49,463 bases of DNA. It comes from a virus. The position numbers were made by a program, and so were the translations under genes. Below the pieces are notes generated by a model. The model was not told where the DNA came from and made no database searches. It saw only the letters and a program-made list of their open reading frames with translations. The stretch lies in the IMG/VR virus record IMGVR_UViG_3300026077_000007, positions 1 to 49,463 of that record, one strand, 5' to 3'. Shown here in pieces: positions 17,601 through 24,171 of this stretch; within the stretch, counting starts at the first letter, position 1, and each line of letters begins with the position of its first letter.

Positions 17601-18593
17601 AGTCATCCAGGCTAATTGTGCTGCTTTCTTAATAGTTCTAACTGGGTTTACAGCAGAACGACCATCATTTTCGTCACTACCAATCTGCTGTGAAACATAA
17701 ACACGACCACCAACGTCATTCGTTGCTAGGTTGAGGACGTATTCTGTAGTTGCAATTTTATTTGATCTATCACCTAGTAGAGGTGTTACTGAACGAGGGA
17801 AAATACCATCATCGCCTGTTTGATTATGGGCAAATGAATTCTCGTCTTGGACGCGGAAACCAATGTGTTGGAATTGAACTTCTCCGTTTAATTCTACACC
17901 ATCGATGTGTGTAGGAGCATTTTCCGCATCAGTCTTACCAGTATTAAGTGCCTGATAGAGATTAGCACCAAAATATCTGTATGAATCCTTTTGGATAATA
18001 ACATTTCCACTCCAAGGAATACCAGTATTATTCTGGAAATTCTTTAAATATGGTGCGCGGAAATTAGCATCAGGAGTAATAAAGTTATCAATATCAAGGT
18101 TTAGAATTCTAGCAGTATCAGAAATGATAGATGTAGATGTTCTAATAGCACCGTTGATGTCAAGTTCGTAATCAACAGTATCAAGGAAAGCTTCTCCTGT
18201 TGCACCTACACCAGTTTCGCTTGTTATTGATACAGAGGGAGCGGTAGTATATCCAGAACCAGGATTATTAATAGCAATATTAACAACTTCACCATTGAAT
18301 ATAAAGGCAGAGGCAAGGGCTTGTATTCCACCTGCTACGTTAGGTGGTCCAATAATAACACTAGGCGGTGTCTGAAAACCAGCGCCTGGCGTTAGAATTT
18401 GAATGTTGTTAACTCTTTGACCAGTTCGGTTAATACCGACACGTGGTAATCCAGTGGTAGCATCAAGTTGAGTACGTAAAATCTCACGTTCAGATGATCC
18501 TGTACCACCTCTAATGGTAAGTTCGTTATCACCGATGAGTTTGGGATCACCTCCCCTGATAAACTCTTTGTCGGAATTGATATTAAAACTCAT
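5640..18593 (-). CDS. Giant repeat-rich tail fibre protein (4317 aa)
   Basis: The largest gene in the window. Residues 1-150 contain PGAGFQTPPSVIIGPP and GSGYTTAPSVSIT units. Around residues 290-370 there is a right-handed beta-helix-type domain (GSDENDGRSAVNPVRTIKKA, then a GGDY segment). From about 775 to 2590 a helical backbone unit (N-x-D-F-I-A-x-E, C-x-R/Q-D-I, D-L-x-x-G-x-N, MRNW, C-x-x-V) occurs twice. Each unit is interrupted by an array of roughly 60-90-residue repeats with F-T-C-x-x-D-G-N and YPR motifs. After residue 2600 come a second beta-rich region and then GLDADLLDG-type fibre repeats. The last 700 residues resemble multi-domain fibre shafts (SGSLNVQVENAD, GVDIVFGNNAKW end). 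I saw no S74 peptidase or other self-cleaving domain. It probably forms a long host-contact fibre or baseplate appendage. A GCTAAATA element at 18630-18637 may drive it. Confidence 0.85.
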   Translation of the reverse strand: MSFNINSDKEFIRGGDPKLIGDNELTIRGGTGSSEREILRTQLDATTGLPRVGINRTGQRVNNIQILTPGAGFQTPPSVIIGPPNVAGGIQALASAFIFNGEVVNIAINNPGSGYTTAPSVSITSETGVGATGEAFLDTVDYELDINGAIRTSTSIISDTARILNLDIDNFITPDANFRAPYLKNFQNNTGIPWSGNVIIQKDSYRYFGANLYQALNTGKTDAENAPTHIDGVELNGEVQFQHIGFRVQDENSFAHNQTGDDGIFPRSVTPLLGDRSNKIATTEYVLNLATNDVGGRVYVSQQIGSDENDGRSAVNPVRTIKKAAQLAWMTPGVKETIIVSGGDYVEDNPISLPPDASIVGDNLRLVIVRPANPGKHMVKFGDKNYVIGVTYRDKVDSIGDPVSTWDFAMVFDDKQRIIIDQDANGDAGVSFPVGHQIFGPDQFRVRFQENTGLSNLQTGQEVIGLNTGSRAQIIGVNFDQTIGVGSFLTGSLDVTLTSGSFLEGESFNYIVTGSAGTDLGLTVTETAGEMKLKLTSDPSTDIPPGTYVYIDDNDDVDFTNGFYEVKEINDDDSPNFWIVEFVPILDSPEWDSTRTANIDISSANIVEERIDTTSLQSIRAEGEVVSVDNDIISELPIQRIDFSLQGDASITQDGFQNEQFGNAEDIGGIIFYTNDLVGRDNFHEFKAGQEILIEGLSTAAPDLSALNGKQRIYKVLEDADGRARRFVIPKKMPGVTNANFDPGQNALVKSYSKSVTLSLLNSPNTFPLSTPVDRRYQDACLLLRNNRDFIADEVVGRINDEFSKKHYAVYDIGGTPTNQFTPTNAEYDPFSGLLTFTVNSHGLDLGDGVRVADDSIVFVCAMDGYRTEHSNPQIHHYSQGKSLPILSKTQDTFTVYVGKTKTNQEFTPSNAVYDPSTGIMTLTIGAGHGLAVGEGMVFAPNSLQFTCNMDGNSSVKTYPRPGIDPYAERSVPITAITDTTISLNIGAPKADQYFTPTGANYNAATGEMVLTIGQHGLGVGRNIVINDNSLTFTCDKDGDSTQHTYPRSTDPAYNKSLDILAVGNTTHTPTDAVYDAATGVIEITVNGHGFSNGDFVKLDDDALTYTCDLNGNADNHSYPRAGMDRSSGRWLEINNKTANTFEINVGTSSYTGNHTFVSAVANSLQRQTGTITVNVGFDSNPANQYNHTFITASNSAIKHLPQSPHTFAGASTGAVKHLPQSAHVFRRAATNALSTGGSDFKIYLGPTDDIHTYVSGGTVDFGGQQYVISNFTYDNTVTGAATITTSAPIPNLAEDSVVEINDITVSCSKGEKKYPAFNIRLGDDQCRQDIVHFINALIRDLEFGSNHNVIEGAQKYIVGAKIGFVENEIIQTVRAVEYTRQLAITCMRNWRTENGVPSDPIYTPVYSSLPRYFDDTIINTTAPNAQGVACDDVRAAIDSLAYLWVDVMANNTSATYLDAAYLISRNKDAIAEQALADTESTYPTMNLDDVHQRKCRRDIRLMLRGLIRDLTLGGNSGIVTSSELYYTGAALTGIDYAYLAQTRYAFERAEFYAKAAMRNWSGGDVIQTTPSFSTYDASNGNIVVNFPDPTQAITTNDRIAFQEGAVTFTCDQDGDATEHAYPRPSDPSYGKSLPITAVSSSAGVTTVTCNVGIGGTASGSTHAFVSALTNATLIIYNPVILTTPIPQFEDWNTLTDSTGSAAIAVHTPSTATYNPANGDFTVTVPSHGLSTSNTIRIAPESFAFSCDMDSNFSEHLLPAAGQSAYGNALQITATTTDTYTVNVGASGPDQQWTPTDSSYEPSTGILTLTLGENHGLTPGIGIIIEPNSLTFTCTMDNNDSQKTYPRPGIDPYGERSIPVQSVTETTVSVNIGIAPPNKYFTPTWAYYKATTGDLDFYIGQHGLGVGRNIVLENNSLTFACDQDNYATDHTYPRPGTDPWASKSIAITEVEKSTHTPTNAPYDAVTGEITFTVANHGFSNGDYIKIADNSLQYSCVLGGAGVHTYVGGTASNAVISGGNYAHSFVSAVANGVTSNVGNLPNAVTNVQYTASSGDMVITSNSHGLSTSNTIFIADNALTLTCAMDGNATQKTYPRPDDPASGATLSISAVTQNTFTVNVGSSPAVTHDVADADYNPETGELVLTTSGSHGLTGGTTFTPTSGTTYNPTTGIMSITTTVAHGLEVGDKIKLEDGAVTFSCGYGAGTHNYVGGESEPDDGVDKVIDQNGNVYTVTDADYTATTGVLQMTLQKSNRAGSAHELTTSDTIQIKNGALKFKCSADNFGTTYAYPRETDPFAGKQITIDSVSTNTVTVNVGVSSTGTAYPRASDPVSGKEIEVLAKTSNTIDIQVLDSTPSTNTDTHTFVSGLANSIRKIGVSIRLAPDSLAFTCDRDDNGTVHTYPRATDPAYNTALEVVAYTSNTLTVNVGKASAGKPYPRAGFDYVSGRWIPISAVTTNTFKINVGTSSYTGNHTFVSAAANAISRQTGWIRINVNAAGIGGVDHLFKGASTNAIKFEPRAPHTFVSAVTNAVKHLPQAGHSFRYTQNESISVYAPGSAPLCANVESSISTEMEIVDGILEYAANPDSTSSIEPGSLTKTYGTLFDTSALITYPDNTIYDANNQRLAIRGSYDDYPIIEASPYTQNSSVISFLGGGGALVDGSKVKQPNCPFPGLELDGTATFPNQGKSMVASAFTIVSFGGTGYKISNDGYVQLVSVFVIFCADGVVAETGGYASITNSATNFGIYALRATGYRDEPYIFDIGTITNVSSTPTGRTIFTVGNLGREPLEHYVIKIDGHYNTNPDIEFFVDTVGAVTVGPPFSAQLTIDNGTGDPVDVTNIANGQQISPGSLIGETINLHRPSIVNSSSHTWEFAGSGTNYLALPENGGTKVVANEQVSQNYGRVYCSGTDELGDFKVGTFAQIENRTGAITFTGTVTISEVEFLKLKGGDTVVTGFDASNTLGGANSSDSKLPTQKAVRDYITNNLGPYINKPYSTNAVPRALVELTDSGKISVDQIPALRPFEVFTIANQTERLAIEGALAGDIAIEQDTSTSFILNNDLDSQFLGFSVDTSLQFTLGDIFTGSVSGGRMQATEYRQGVVFRININDGGSGYATAPTITVSGGTPQSGSVEAKAEAVIANGEVVAIDIVKFNGFKGGKGYTVPPTVTIAAPQGTGTQASAVALIESRLYGDIVNRIKLEDTDQFDSSDVPSVTIDIDRAVNTSASDANNWVSLSSNQISASDIVSGVVETDRLASGGAANSFTFLRGDQNFALAVQSIKGAEKRYFAKLTQNFNSGSSEMVFSTLPEALVGHEILNNIVGIQPNTNIVGVLTTGGSTTISVNNPCTSSISAGTVIEFERGESPVIFDSTYTQGNFVDTIVISNGGTGFTNGQYFDIDLVGGTGTGLKCNLVIAGGAVSELTVTDGGSGFDADFNISQPPTEIGAGSGLVLLAKVSTVNRQYANVAVDVQRVSDLTISSDLYGTIGVARFKKSQFTIGVSGNGSVDLNVGADSGLDADLLDGAQGAFYLNSGNQNAGTLPTDRLAGTYNISVSGSAGNSLRLETGTNNPTSNPSPDNFVGGIVANTVNNSSNQLDDGGAKNLVMTIRSGGTSFDASFGGVRQLAFTDNNNMWLRGSGTGVTTFGSWALMWNSLNDGIGSGLDADKLDNREGTWYQNALNINDGTLSDNRLPDWIDQTAFKDKVEIRSYNGDSRYKIYVSGQILNASPFTPGNAINLYNANGQGTGVIEIDNIVINNDSDNANDYTIIIGRLTTGNFIGAETLGTASDRKEFQDFTIDIGNTINVATLESDGSTAKLSLGRKDGTASSPGIYFSSSALTANYNSAIVASGGTSTDGSGSLNVQVENADAFTQNGSTIWNAGNIEFQSTNVADTAVKRDGNGGFSAGTITLDTAGGAELIGAASLNVLKEGDTMTGGLTIGTGSASTQGLSVSGDVDFLATLDVTGDFNVDSGVLFVDVSQNNIGVNVGTTLVAGLTLDILGGTVGAIRLQGHDNQSHKMYFDAGKDEYFDDTEHAMMFLTSGNGGAAVKPGEGAHWIFNGRARDRDFIFRNNSSNKLIIQGDGGVLIENSGTNKGLIVDNDIQTKSSFVAGDNSDNAGAGLSLLGATGFRNFRVGNNYVADGVFSIEYSTAAGGNTFGGGTIFAGSFDGSNARVGINTTTFQGNDPEANNQLREYILNVGGDININGQLYQNNSEFVTSRWTESPNGTDIYRASKVGIGFSTDKDPQYALDVEGDFNVVGTTYIGGVRQYQDSQGIIKAFNDTILYDVDLEANSNSYSNGPIFVAAGVDIVFGNNAKWTIL
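10960..13900 (-). repeat. Repeat array 2 inside the giant fibre gene
   Basis: Boundaries are approximate; it covers protein residues about 1561-2545. Units share the order YDPxTGxMxLTI, HGL, a loop, then a short strand with F-T-C-x-x-D-G-N, H-x-YPR, DP, and a closing T-x-x-x-NVG. The array ends with a cassette of H-T-F-V-S-A and KHLPQ motifs, the same ending as array 1. It separates the MRNW segment from the C-A-N-V segment of the second helical unit. Confidence 0.75.
11168..11219 (-). repeat. 52-nt direct repeat, copy 1
   Basis: These 52 bases are identical to 15113-15164, read by eye. They encode INVGTSSYTGNHTFVSA at the end of repeat array 2. The identity at DNA level contrasts with the diverged sequence on both sides. 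Confidence 0.85.
14657..16170 (-). repeat. Repeat array 1 inside the giant fibre gene
   Basis: Boundaries are approximate; it covers residues about 809-1314. It holds four clear F-x-C-x-x-D/N-G-x units with a following YPR or degenerate motif, then the HTFVSA and KHLPQ end cassette. It interrupts a helical unit between K-K-H-Y808 and K-K-Y1315-P-A-F-N. Removing it would restore the spacing seen in the uninterrupted second unit (residues about 1455-1520). Confidence 0.75.
15113..15164 (-). repeat. 52-nt direct repeat, copy 2
   Basis: Identical to 11168-11219 over 52 bases. It encodes INVGTSSYTGNHTFVSA in the end cassette of repeat array 1, about 3.9 kb from the other copy in the same orientation. 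Confidence 0.85.
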
Positions 18594-18629
18594 GGTGCTT
18601 CGTTGGCTCCGCCTATTTTTCCTCTGCTT

Positions 18630-18637
18630 TATTTAGC
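18630..18637 (-). promoter_or_regulatory. Late-promoter-like octamer (GCTAAATA)
   Basis: GCTAAATA lies directly after the TAA stop of the 166-aa gene and 37 nt upstream of the giant fibre start. It has the same spacing as the exact TATAAATA site before gp8, with one mismatch from the consensus. Confidence 0.45.
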
Positions 18638-19138
18638 TTACTGCCATTCAATTGCTATAACTTGAGTACAAACAACCCACTTAATAACATTGGTAGTACC
18701 TGCTCTAGTTGTGCTGTAGCTAAATCTATTAAGAGATCCAATAGGTGCAATAGACCATGTTTGTCCTGTTGGTACATCATCTTTAATTACAGTTGTCATA
18801 GAAGACAAACATGTGACAACGCCAGCAGCATTTGCATGTACAGTAGATTCAATCTTTGCTGTGTATACAACACCTTGAGGATTTACACCAAGAATATTTC
18901 CAGTAATGAAATTAACAGTGTTTGGAGCAATTGTTATTTGAGTTCCAACATCATCAAGTGCTAGTACAGCAGTATTAGTACCTCTAAGAATGAAAGTATG
19001 AATCTTACTGTCACTAAAATGGCGATTTCTTATTTCAAGTGTATTGAAATCTTTACCATTTCTATCTTCATCGACTACAACTGTTTTATCAATTGAAAAT
19101 CCACCAACTGAGTCGAGCTTCTCTTTAATAGATGCCAT
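18638..19138 (-). CDS. Probable virion structural protein, unknown family
   Basis: A 166-aa protein beginning MASIKEKLDSVGGFSIDK. The sequence alternates hydrophobic and polar residues with many Thr and Val, as expected for a beta-rich fold (for example HTFILRGTNTAVLALDDVG and the C-terminal VIKWVVCTQVIAIEWQ). There is no signal peptide, membrane segment or catalytic motif. It starts 2 nt after the stop of the 1609-aa gene and is followed by the 4317-aa fibre gene, so it lies in the fibre operon. A fibre connector or decoration role is plausible, but nothing in the sequence decides it. Confidence 0.68.
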   Translation of the reverse strand: MASIKEKLDSVGGFSIDKTVVVDEDRNGKDFNTLEIRNRHFSDSKIHTFILRGTNTAVLALDDVGTQITIAPNTVNFITGNILGVNPQGVVYTAKIESTVHANAAGVVTCLSSMTTVIKDDVPTGQTWSIAPIGSLNRFSYSTTRAGTTNVIKWVVCTQVIAIEWQ

Positions 19139-19140
19139 TT

Positions 19141-22100
19141 TTATTTCTTAGTAACGTGTGAAACTACCGTGATATTAACAGTTTGGGTATCTGCCACACC
19201 ACTACCTACGTTGATATTTAGACGTACTTCGTCATTTTCAGTGTATACGAAACTAGGAGTGACTAAACTAATGTCTGTACGAATATTTCCATACTCAGTA
19301 AAGATAACATCAGTCCCATCATCAAGAACTCCAAACTCAATAAACTCTTTATCTCCTGTAGTTGGGTTATGTGCAGTAACTATAACCTTAGCAGAAAGTT
19401 CAGTTGAAGTTGTATAGATGACTGCACCTGTAACATCTGTAGTTCCTTTAACTACATTCAAATCTCTTGTGGTAGTTCTAATATCTGTTAGTTCTGTAGA
19501 CTTAAGTTCTTTATCATAGAGTTTAACTCCATTAAACACACCAGAACCAAATCCTATGTTAAATGTAAGATCTCCCTGATTGTCTAAACGTAAAACTGGA
19601 TCAACAGTCAAACCAGCAGAAATACCAATGTCAAAGAATTGCTTTGCAGAATGTAAGAAAGTATTAGTTGCTGAAGTGTTATCTAGAGTAGTTGCTGCAG
19701 CATCTATAGTAAGTAAAGATGCAGTTAATTCAAACTCATCACTAGTTTCAGATTTTACTGTATCGATTGTATCAAAGATAAGTTCATTTGTAGTTAATCT
19801 TAAAGTATTATTGTTATCATTAAAGAAGTATAGAATATTCTCATTAGCACCTGGTGAAGTTTCTGGAATGATATAAGTATTCTGATCAACATCTTTAACA
19901 CCACCAAGAGAACCCCAGTTAGTTCCGTCATAACCTTCAAATTGTGAGGAATCTGTATTAAATCTTACAGAACCTTGAATTGAAACACCTCTTTCATTGT
20001 CAGTACCAACAGGAATTCCCAAAGAAGTAGCAGCATCAATAACAACCTTCTTACCAGAATTAGGTCTTACAATAAGATCATTAACATCTGTTGAAATAGT
20101 ATTGTCTGCAAATCTTAAATCTCCATTAATTGATACAGGAAGATCACCTGTAGGTCCAATCCTCAATTCTTCAATCTCACTGAAGATTAGAGGTCCAACT
20201 GCAATATGAGTCCACCTTAATTCTGCAGTACCATTAACAAACTGAGTACCAGTAAGATCTGTAGGAGGACTACCACTAGTAGCAGTAGTACCAGCAACCA
20301 TTACCTCAAAAAGGTTATTACCATACTTAAGATACAAACCAACAGTAACTGCTACGTTAGCAACCCAATTCTGATAATTTGGAGCAGCAGTATTTGAAGA
20401 TCTTATTGTCTTAGCATTTTCAAATGATAACCAATCCTTAGTAAACTTCACAGAGTTTATGTTATCATTCATAAACCATAATGTGTTATCATTTGCACCA
20501 ATAGATTCTTCTGCAAGAATTGTAGTATTACCATCTAAGTCTCTAATACCACCAAGAGAAGACCACGTTTGAGTATCTTCACTATATCCTTCATATTGTT
20601 TGGTATCAGTGTTAAATCTAATAGCACCATCTTGTGCGTCGTCATTTATCGGTCTTTCGGTATCACCACCACAAGGAATGACAAGTGCAGTATTATTAGT
20701 AACTTTAACAAGTCTTCCAGTAAATGCTGTTAATACAAGGTCATCAGTTGAAGTAGTAGAAACAACGTTTTCTGCAAGTCTTAACTTATCATTTACATTG
20801 AATCTAGTAGTAGATTTAATTTCACCACTGGTTTGAATAACACCAGTAACATGACTCAATGTAATCAAATCATTAATATTGATTGAACCTTGGAAAATTG
20901 TTGAAGAACTAGCAAAGGTGAGACCACCAACATCATTAGTACCTTCAATTAAAGGAGTCTTGATACGAGCAGTTCCTTCTACAACTGAACCAGTTCCAGA
21001 AGTAAAGTTTAAAGTTCCAATTGTTCCTGCTGTTGATTGTACATCACTTAATGTGATAGTTCCAGTTTCAACATCATTTACTATAGTATCAACTTGAGTA
21101 ACTTGAGCAACGATAAATTCAGCATCAGAACCAAATGTCCTAGGATTGTTCTGATCAACAGTCATTTGGACTTCATTACCATCTGTTCCACCTTCATCAG
21201 CATGACCAGAACTAACCGCTTTACAGTAGTAGTAAAGTGGACTTGGAGTATCAGCTGATGGTCTAAATCTAACTATATTACCAATTCTTTCAACACCATT
21301 GGTATATTCAACACCACGGAAGGTACATGTACAAGTACCAGCGATAAGAGCAGGGGTGTCTAATGTAATAGCAGTTGAACTATCTACAGATGCAACTTTA
21401 GTTCCAGCAACAATTCCTTGTCCTACAGTAACGATAACTTCCATTCCTGCTAAGATACCAGTTGTGCTAGGAACACTAATAGCAACTGAAGATGCTGCTG
21501 TAGTTACAGCAACATCATCTACTCTACTTGGACCATAAGGACCATCTGGGAAAGCACTGAATGAAAATGTGTGACCACTATTACTATCATTAGATACATC
21601 CCAATCATAAGTATCACCAGTATACATGGTGATTGTTGGTTCTAACTGATTGTCAATTAAATATCTGTACCCAGGTAAAATTGTATTTGCTGTATAACCA
21701 ACACCCGTTCTACTAACAGCAATAGTATCAGTTGTTTGGAACTGACCATCCTGAACTAAAACATAATCAACATTTCCACCAATACTATTTTTAAAAATAA
21801 TTGTTGCTGTTTCTGAACCATTATCTAAGGTATCACCAACAACCATTGAAGAATCAGCAATTGTGGTAGTAAAATCTATTTTCTGAGTATCAATATTAGT
21901 TACAATAAATCCCTGTGGAGCAACCAAAGAAATTGGGTTAATGGATAGAACATCTTGGAATTCATAACCATTACCTGGATTATTAATAGTTGCAGCATCA
22001 ATAACACCTAGAGTTCCAACTTCAATCTCCCAATCTGTAGATGGGTTTGCACCATATTGAGGAGTAAAGCTTGCTGTAGCAGTGCCTGGTTCTGATGAAT

Positions 22101-23970
22101 CTTCAGACATCGTAATAATGTTGTTTACTCTATCAACTTCATCCACAAGAGTCTGACCAGCACCAAGTGATGCAGTACCAGAAGTGAATGTGATAATCAT
22201 TCCCTTGTAGATACCAACAGTGCTGTTTACCTCAAGTTGATCAGCAGGATCGATAGTTGCAAAAGTTACAACAGAAGTACCATCTAGAGTTGGTGCAGCA
22301 GATACTATGATAGTCGTACCATTGACAATAGAAACAATAGTTTCAGTTCCTTCAAAATCAATAGAACCAGTAAATCCCATACCAACACTCAAGTTGGCAG
22401 TGCTACTAACACTAACTGTAGTAGAACCTGCTACATAGTTGATTTCTAGAGCAATTTCACCATTAACTGTACAAGTAATACCTGTTGTTTCATCAGGTAG
22501 TTTTAAATCATCTCCTGTCTGATATCCAGTTCCTTTGGATACAAAAGCAAAGTTATCAACAGAACCAGGTTGTGTTGAAACTGTACATTGGAAATTTGAT
22601 CCACCTTTATTACCAATATCAGAATCGTTAACAGTTAATGTATCGTTTTTATTATATCCACTACCATCATCATTGAAAGTAATATCAGTTACAATACCTT
22701 GGTATACAGGATTTCCTATAGTATATTCAAATCCACTACCACCAGCAATATCTGCAGATACAACGTCGTTTTGATTATAATCTTCACCAATATTTACAAT
22801 CTCAAATCCAGTAACTGTATTGCCTGAACCAACTGTAACGTTTGCAGTCATTCCATGACCATAGAATCCAGTTGTTCCACTCTGAACAGTAATAGTGTTA
22901 CCCATGCCAGCATGAAGTTGACAGGCATATTCAATATCTCCATCAGGAGCATCTTCCTTAATAACCAAATCAACAAAGGTTCCACCAGCAGGTGCTATTA
23001 TTTGGAAATAATCTGAGTCAACATTAGAAGCATTTGTTGTTTGGAAGATGAATGGATGACCACTCATAGATGAATCTGAAATATCAAATCTATATGTGTT
23101 TCCTTTATCAAGAGTCAGTGCAGGATTGTCTGATCCATTTAATTGATATATGCTATTGGGTGGAGGAGTACCAGGATTGGATACAGAAGTAACAACATAT
23201 GTTGCTGTTGGACTTGCTGCTATTACTACTTGATCAGTATATGTTGATTCAGTTTCACCTGCAAGAAGATCATAACCAGAACCATTGTTGGTTATACTAC
23301 CTCCATAGTTGATTGTACCGCCTACAATAACCGTAGCAGTCTCACCGCTACCAGAAGAACTTACGTTCTGTACAGGGACACTGGTGTACGTACCAGGTAG
23401 ATATCCAGTACCACCGTTAGTAACAGTTGCTTCTACACCTTTTACTTCAAAGTCAATTGAGGCGTCATCATTACCTGAACCACCTTCTAGACCTGCTTCA
23501 TTGAATTGACCATAGTTATAACCAGCACCATTACTAGTTTGATTAAAGATATATGCCGTAACATTAATATTAGCAGTTGCATCTTCACCAGTACCACCAA
23601 GTAATTGTACGTCAGTAAATGATCCTGCATCGTAGAGAGAACCAGGATTACTGGTAACAAGATCAGAAATAATATTTTTCTGACAGATAGAATCCTTAAA
23701 GGAATAAAATCCATCATTAGTAAAGTTTACTAATTTTTTACCAGTAGATGTAATACCTAAGGTTTTATTATCTGGTCTAAAGAAACCTAAACCAGGTTCA
23801 TTCGTAAATGATAATGATGGTGAAGTAAGACTTCCATCACCAAGTTTTAAAACACCTGTTGATAGGTCAGACCCACCAGCAGAGATTGAAAATATTTGGG
23901 TTGCAATTGTATTGATTTTAATCCTTTGTTGTTCAAAGGTATCAGTACGTGCGACGTTAACTGCTGGCAT
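19141..23970 (-). CDS. Large virion protein with cupredoxin-like domains (1609 aa)
   Basis: The N-terminus (MPAVNVARTDTFEQQRIKIN) is of a type seen in cyanophage fibre proteins. The chain contains glycine-rich G-T-G-Y units. At about residues 255-367 there is a domain whose ends match small blue copper proteins: a strand TYRFDISDSS, H305 in SGHPF, and the C-terminal loop C350-x2-H353-x2-M356 (YACQLHAGMG). A second, altered copy has SGH800 and C916 but lacks the methionine and is split by a GMxV-type insertion. The C-terminal half has repeated V-R-F-N-T-D, F-E-G-Y and W-x-S-L-G-G segments of fibre type (residues about 1110-1370). The start overlaps the preceding 68-aa gene by 14 nt. Copper binding is inference; the fold may be purely structural. 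Confidence 0.8.
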   Translation of the reverse strand: MPAVNVARTDTFEQQRIKINTIATQIFSISAGGSDLSTGVLKLGDGSLTSPSLSFTNEPGLGFFRPDNKTLGITSTGKKLVNFTNDGFYSFKDSICQKNIISDLVTSNPGSLYDAGSFTDVQLLGGTGEDATANINVTAYIFNQTSNGAGYNYGQFNEAGLEGGSGNDDASIDFEVKGVEATVTNGGTGYLPGTYTSVPVQNVSSSGSGETATVIVGGTINYGGSITNNGSGYDLLAGETESTYTDQVVIAASPTATYVVTSVSNPGTPPPNSIYQLNGSDNPALTLDKGNTYRFDISDSSMSGHPFIFQTTNASNVDSDYFQIIAPAGGTFVDLVIKEDAPDGDIEYACQLHAGMGNTITVQSGTTGFYGHGMTANVTVGSGNTVTGFEIVNIGEDYNQNDVVSADIAGGSGFEYTIGNPVYQGIVTDITFNDDGSGYNKNDTLTVNDSDIGNKGGSNFQCTVSTQPGSVDNFAFVSKGTGYQTGDDLKLPDETTGITCTVNGEIALEINYVAGSTTVSVSSTANLSVGMGFTGSIDFEGTETIVSIVNGTTIIVSAAPTLDGTSVVTFATIDPADQLEVNSTVGIYKGMIITFTSGTASLGAGQTLVDEVDRVNNIITMSEDSSEPGTATASFTPQYGANPSTDWEIEVGTLGVIDAATINNPGNGYEFQDVLSINPISLVAPQGFIVTNIDTQKIDFTTTIADSSMVVGDTLDNGSETATIIFKNSIGGNVDYVLVQDGQFQTTDTIAVSRTGVGYTANTILPGYRYLIDNQLEPTITMYTGDTYDWDVSNDSNSGHTFSFSAFPDGPYGPSRVDDVAVTTAASSVAISVPSTTGILAGMEVIVTVGQGIVAGTKVASVDSSTAITLDTPALIAGTCTCTFRGVEYTNGVERIGNIVRFRPSADTPSPLYYYCKAVSSGHADEGGTDGNEVQMTVDQNNPRTFGSDAEFIVAQVTQVDTIVNDVETGTITLSDVQSTAGTIGTLNFTSGTGSVVEGTARIKTPLIEGTNDVGGLTFASSSTIFQGSININDLITLSHVTGVIQTSGEIKSTTRFNVNDKLRLAENVVSTTSTDDLVLTAFTGRLVKVTNNTALVIPCGGDTERPINDDAQDGAIRFNTDTKQYEGYSEDTQTWSSLGGIRDLDGNTTILAEESIGANDNTLWFMNDNINSVKFTKDWLSFENAKTIRSSNTAAPNYQNWVANVAVTVGLYLKYGNNLFEVMVAGTTATSGSPPTDLTGTQFVNGTAELRWTHIAVGPLIFSEIEELRIGPTGDLPVSINGDLRFADNTISTDVNDLIVRPNSGKKVVIDAATSLGIPVGTDNERGVSIQGSVRFNTDSSQFEGYDGTNWGSLGGVKDVDQNTYIIPETSPGANENILYFFNDNNNTLRLTTNELIFDTIDTVKSETSDEFELTASLLTIDAAATTLDNTSATNTFLHSAKQFFDIGISAGLTVDPVLRLDNQGDLTFNIGFGSGVFNGVKLYDKELKSTELTDIRTTTRDLNVVKGTTDVTGAVIYTTSTELSAKVIVTAHNPTTGDKEFIEFGVLDDGTDVIFTEYGNIRTDISLVTPSFVYTENDEVRLNINVGSGVADTQTVNITVVSHVTKK

Positions 23971-24163
23971 TTTTGATTAACTCTTTCAGTAGGGACTTAA
24001 TATCAGAGATTTCATTCTTCAACATATTTATGTCTTCTAACGCGGAACTTAATCCCCGCGCCTTACGTCTGGCCTCTATAGCCGATTGGTTCAAATTGAT
24101 GATGGCACCTGTGTTTTTGTCCCTCACGAGACCGTCATGTCCCTCAACCTTAATATAGTCCAT
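23957..24163 (-). CDS. Small conserved protein with C-terminal coiled coil
   Basis: A 68-aa protein. The N-terminal half reads VEGHDGLVRDKNTGAIINLN, a pattern I recall in short proteins beside structural genes of many T4-like phages. Residues about 41-65 form an amphipathic helix with heptad leucine and isoleucine positions (ALEDINMLKNEISDIKSLL). It starts 8 nt after the stop of the DUF4815 gene and overlaps the next gene by 14 nt, so the three are co-translated. The function is unknown; a minor virion or assembly protein fits the context. Confidence 0.78.
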   Translation of the reverse strand: MDYIKVEGHDGLVRDKNTGAIINLNQSAIEARRKARGLSSALEDINMLKNEISDIKSLLKELIKNASS

Positions 24164-24171
24164 ATGCGGAA

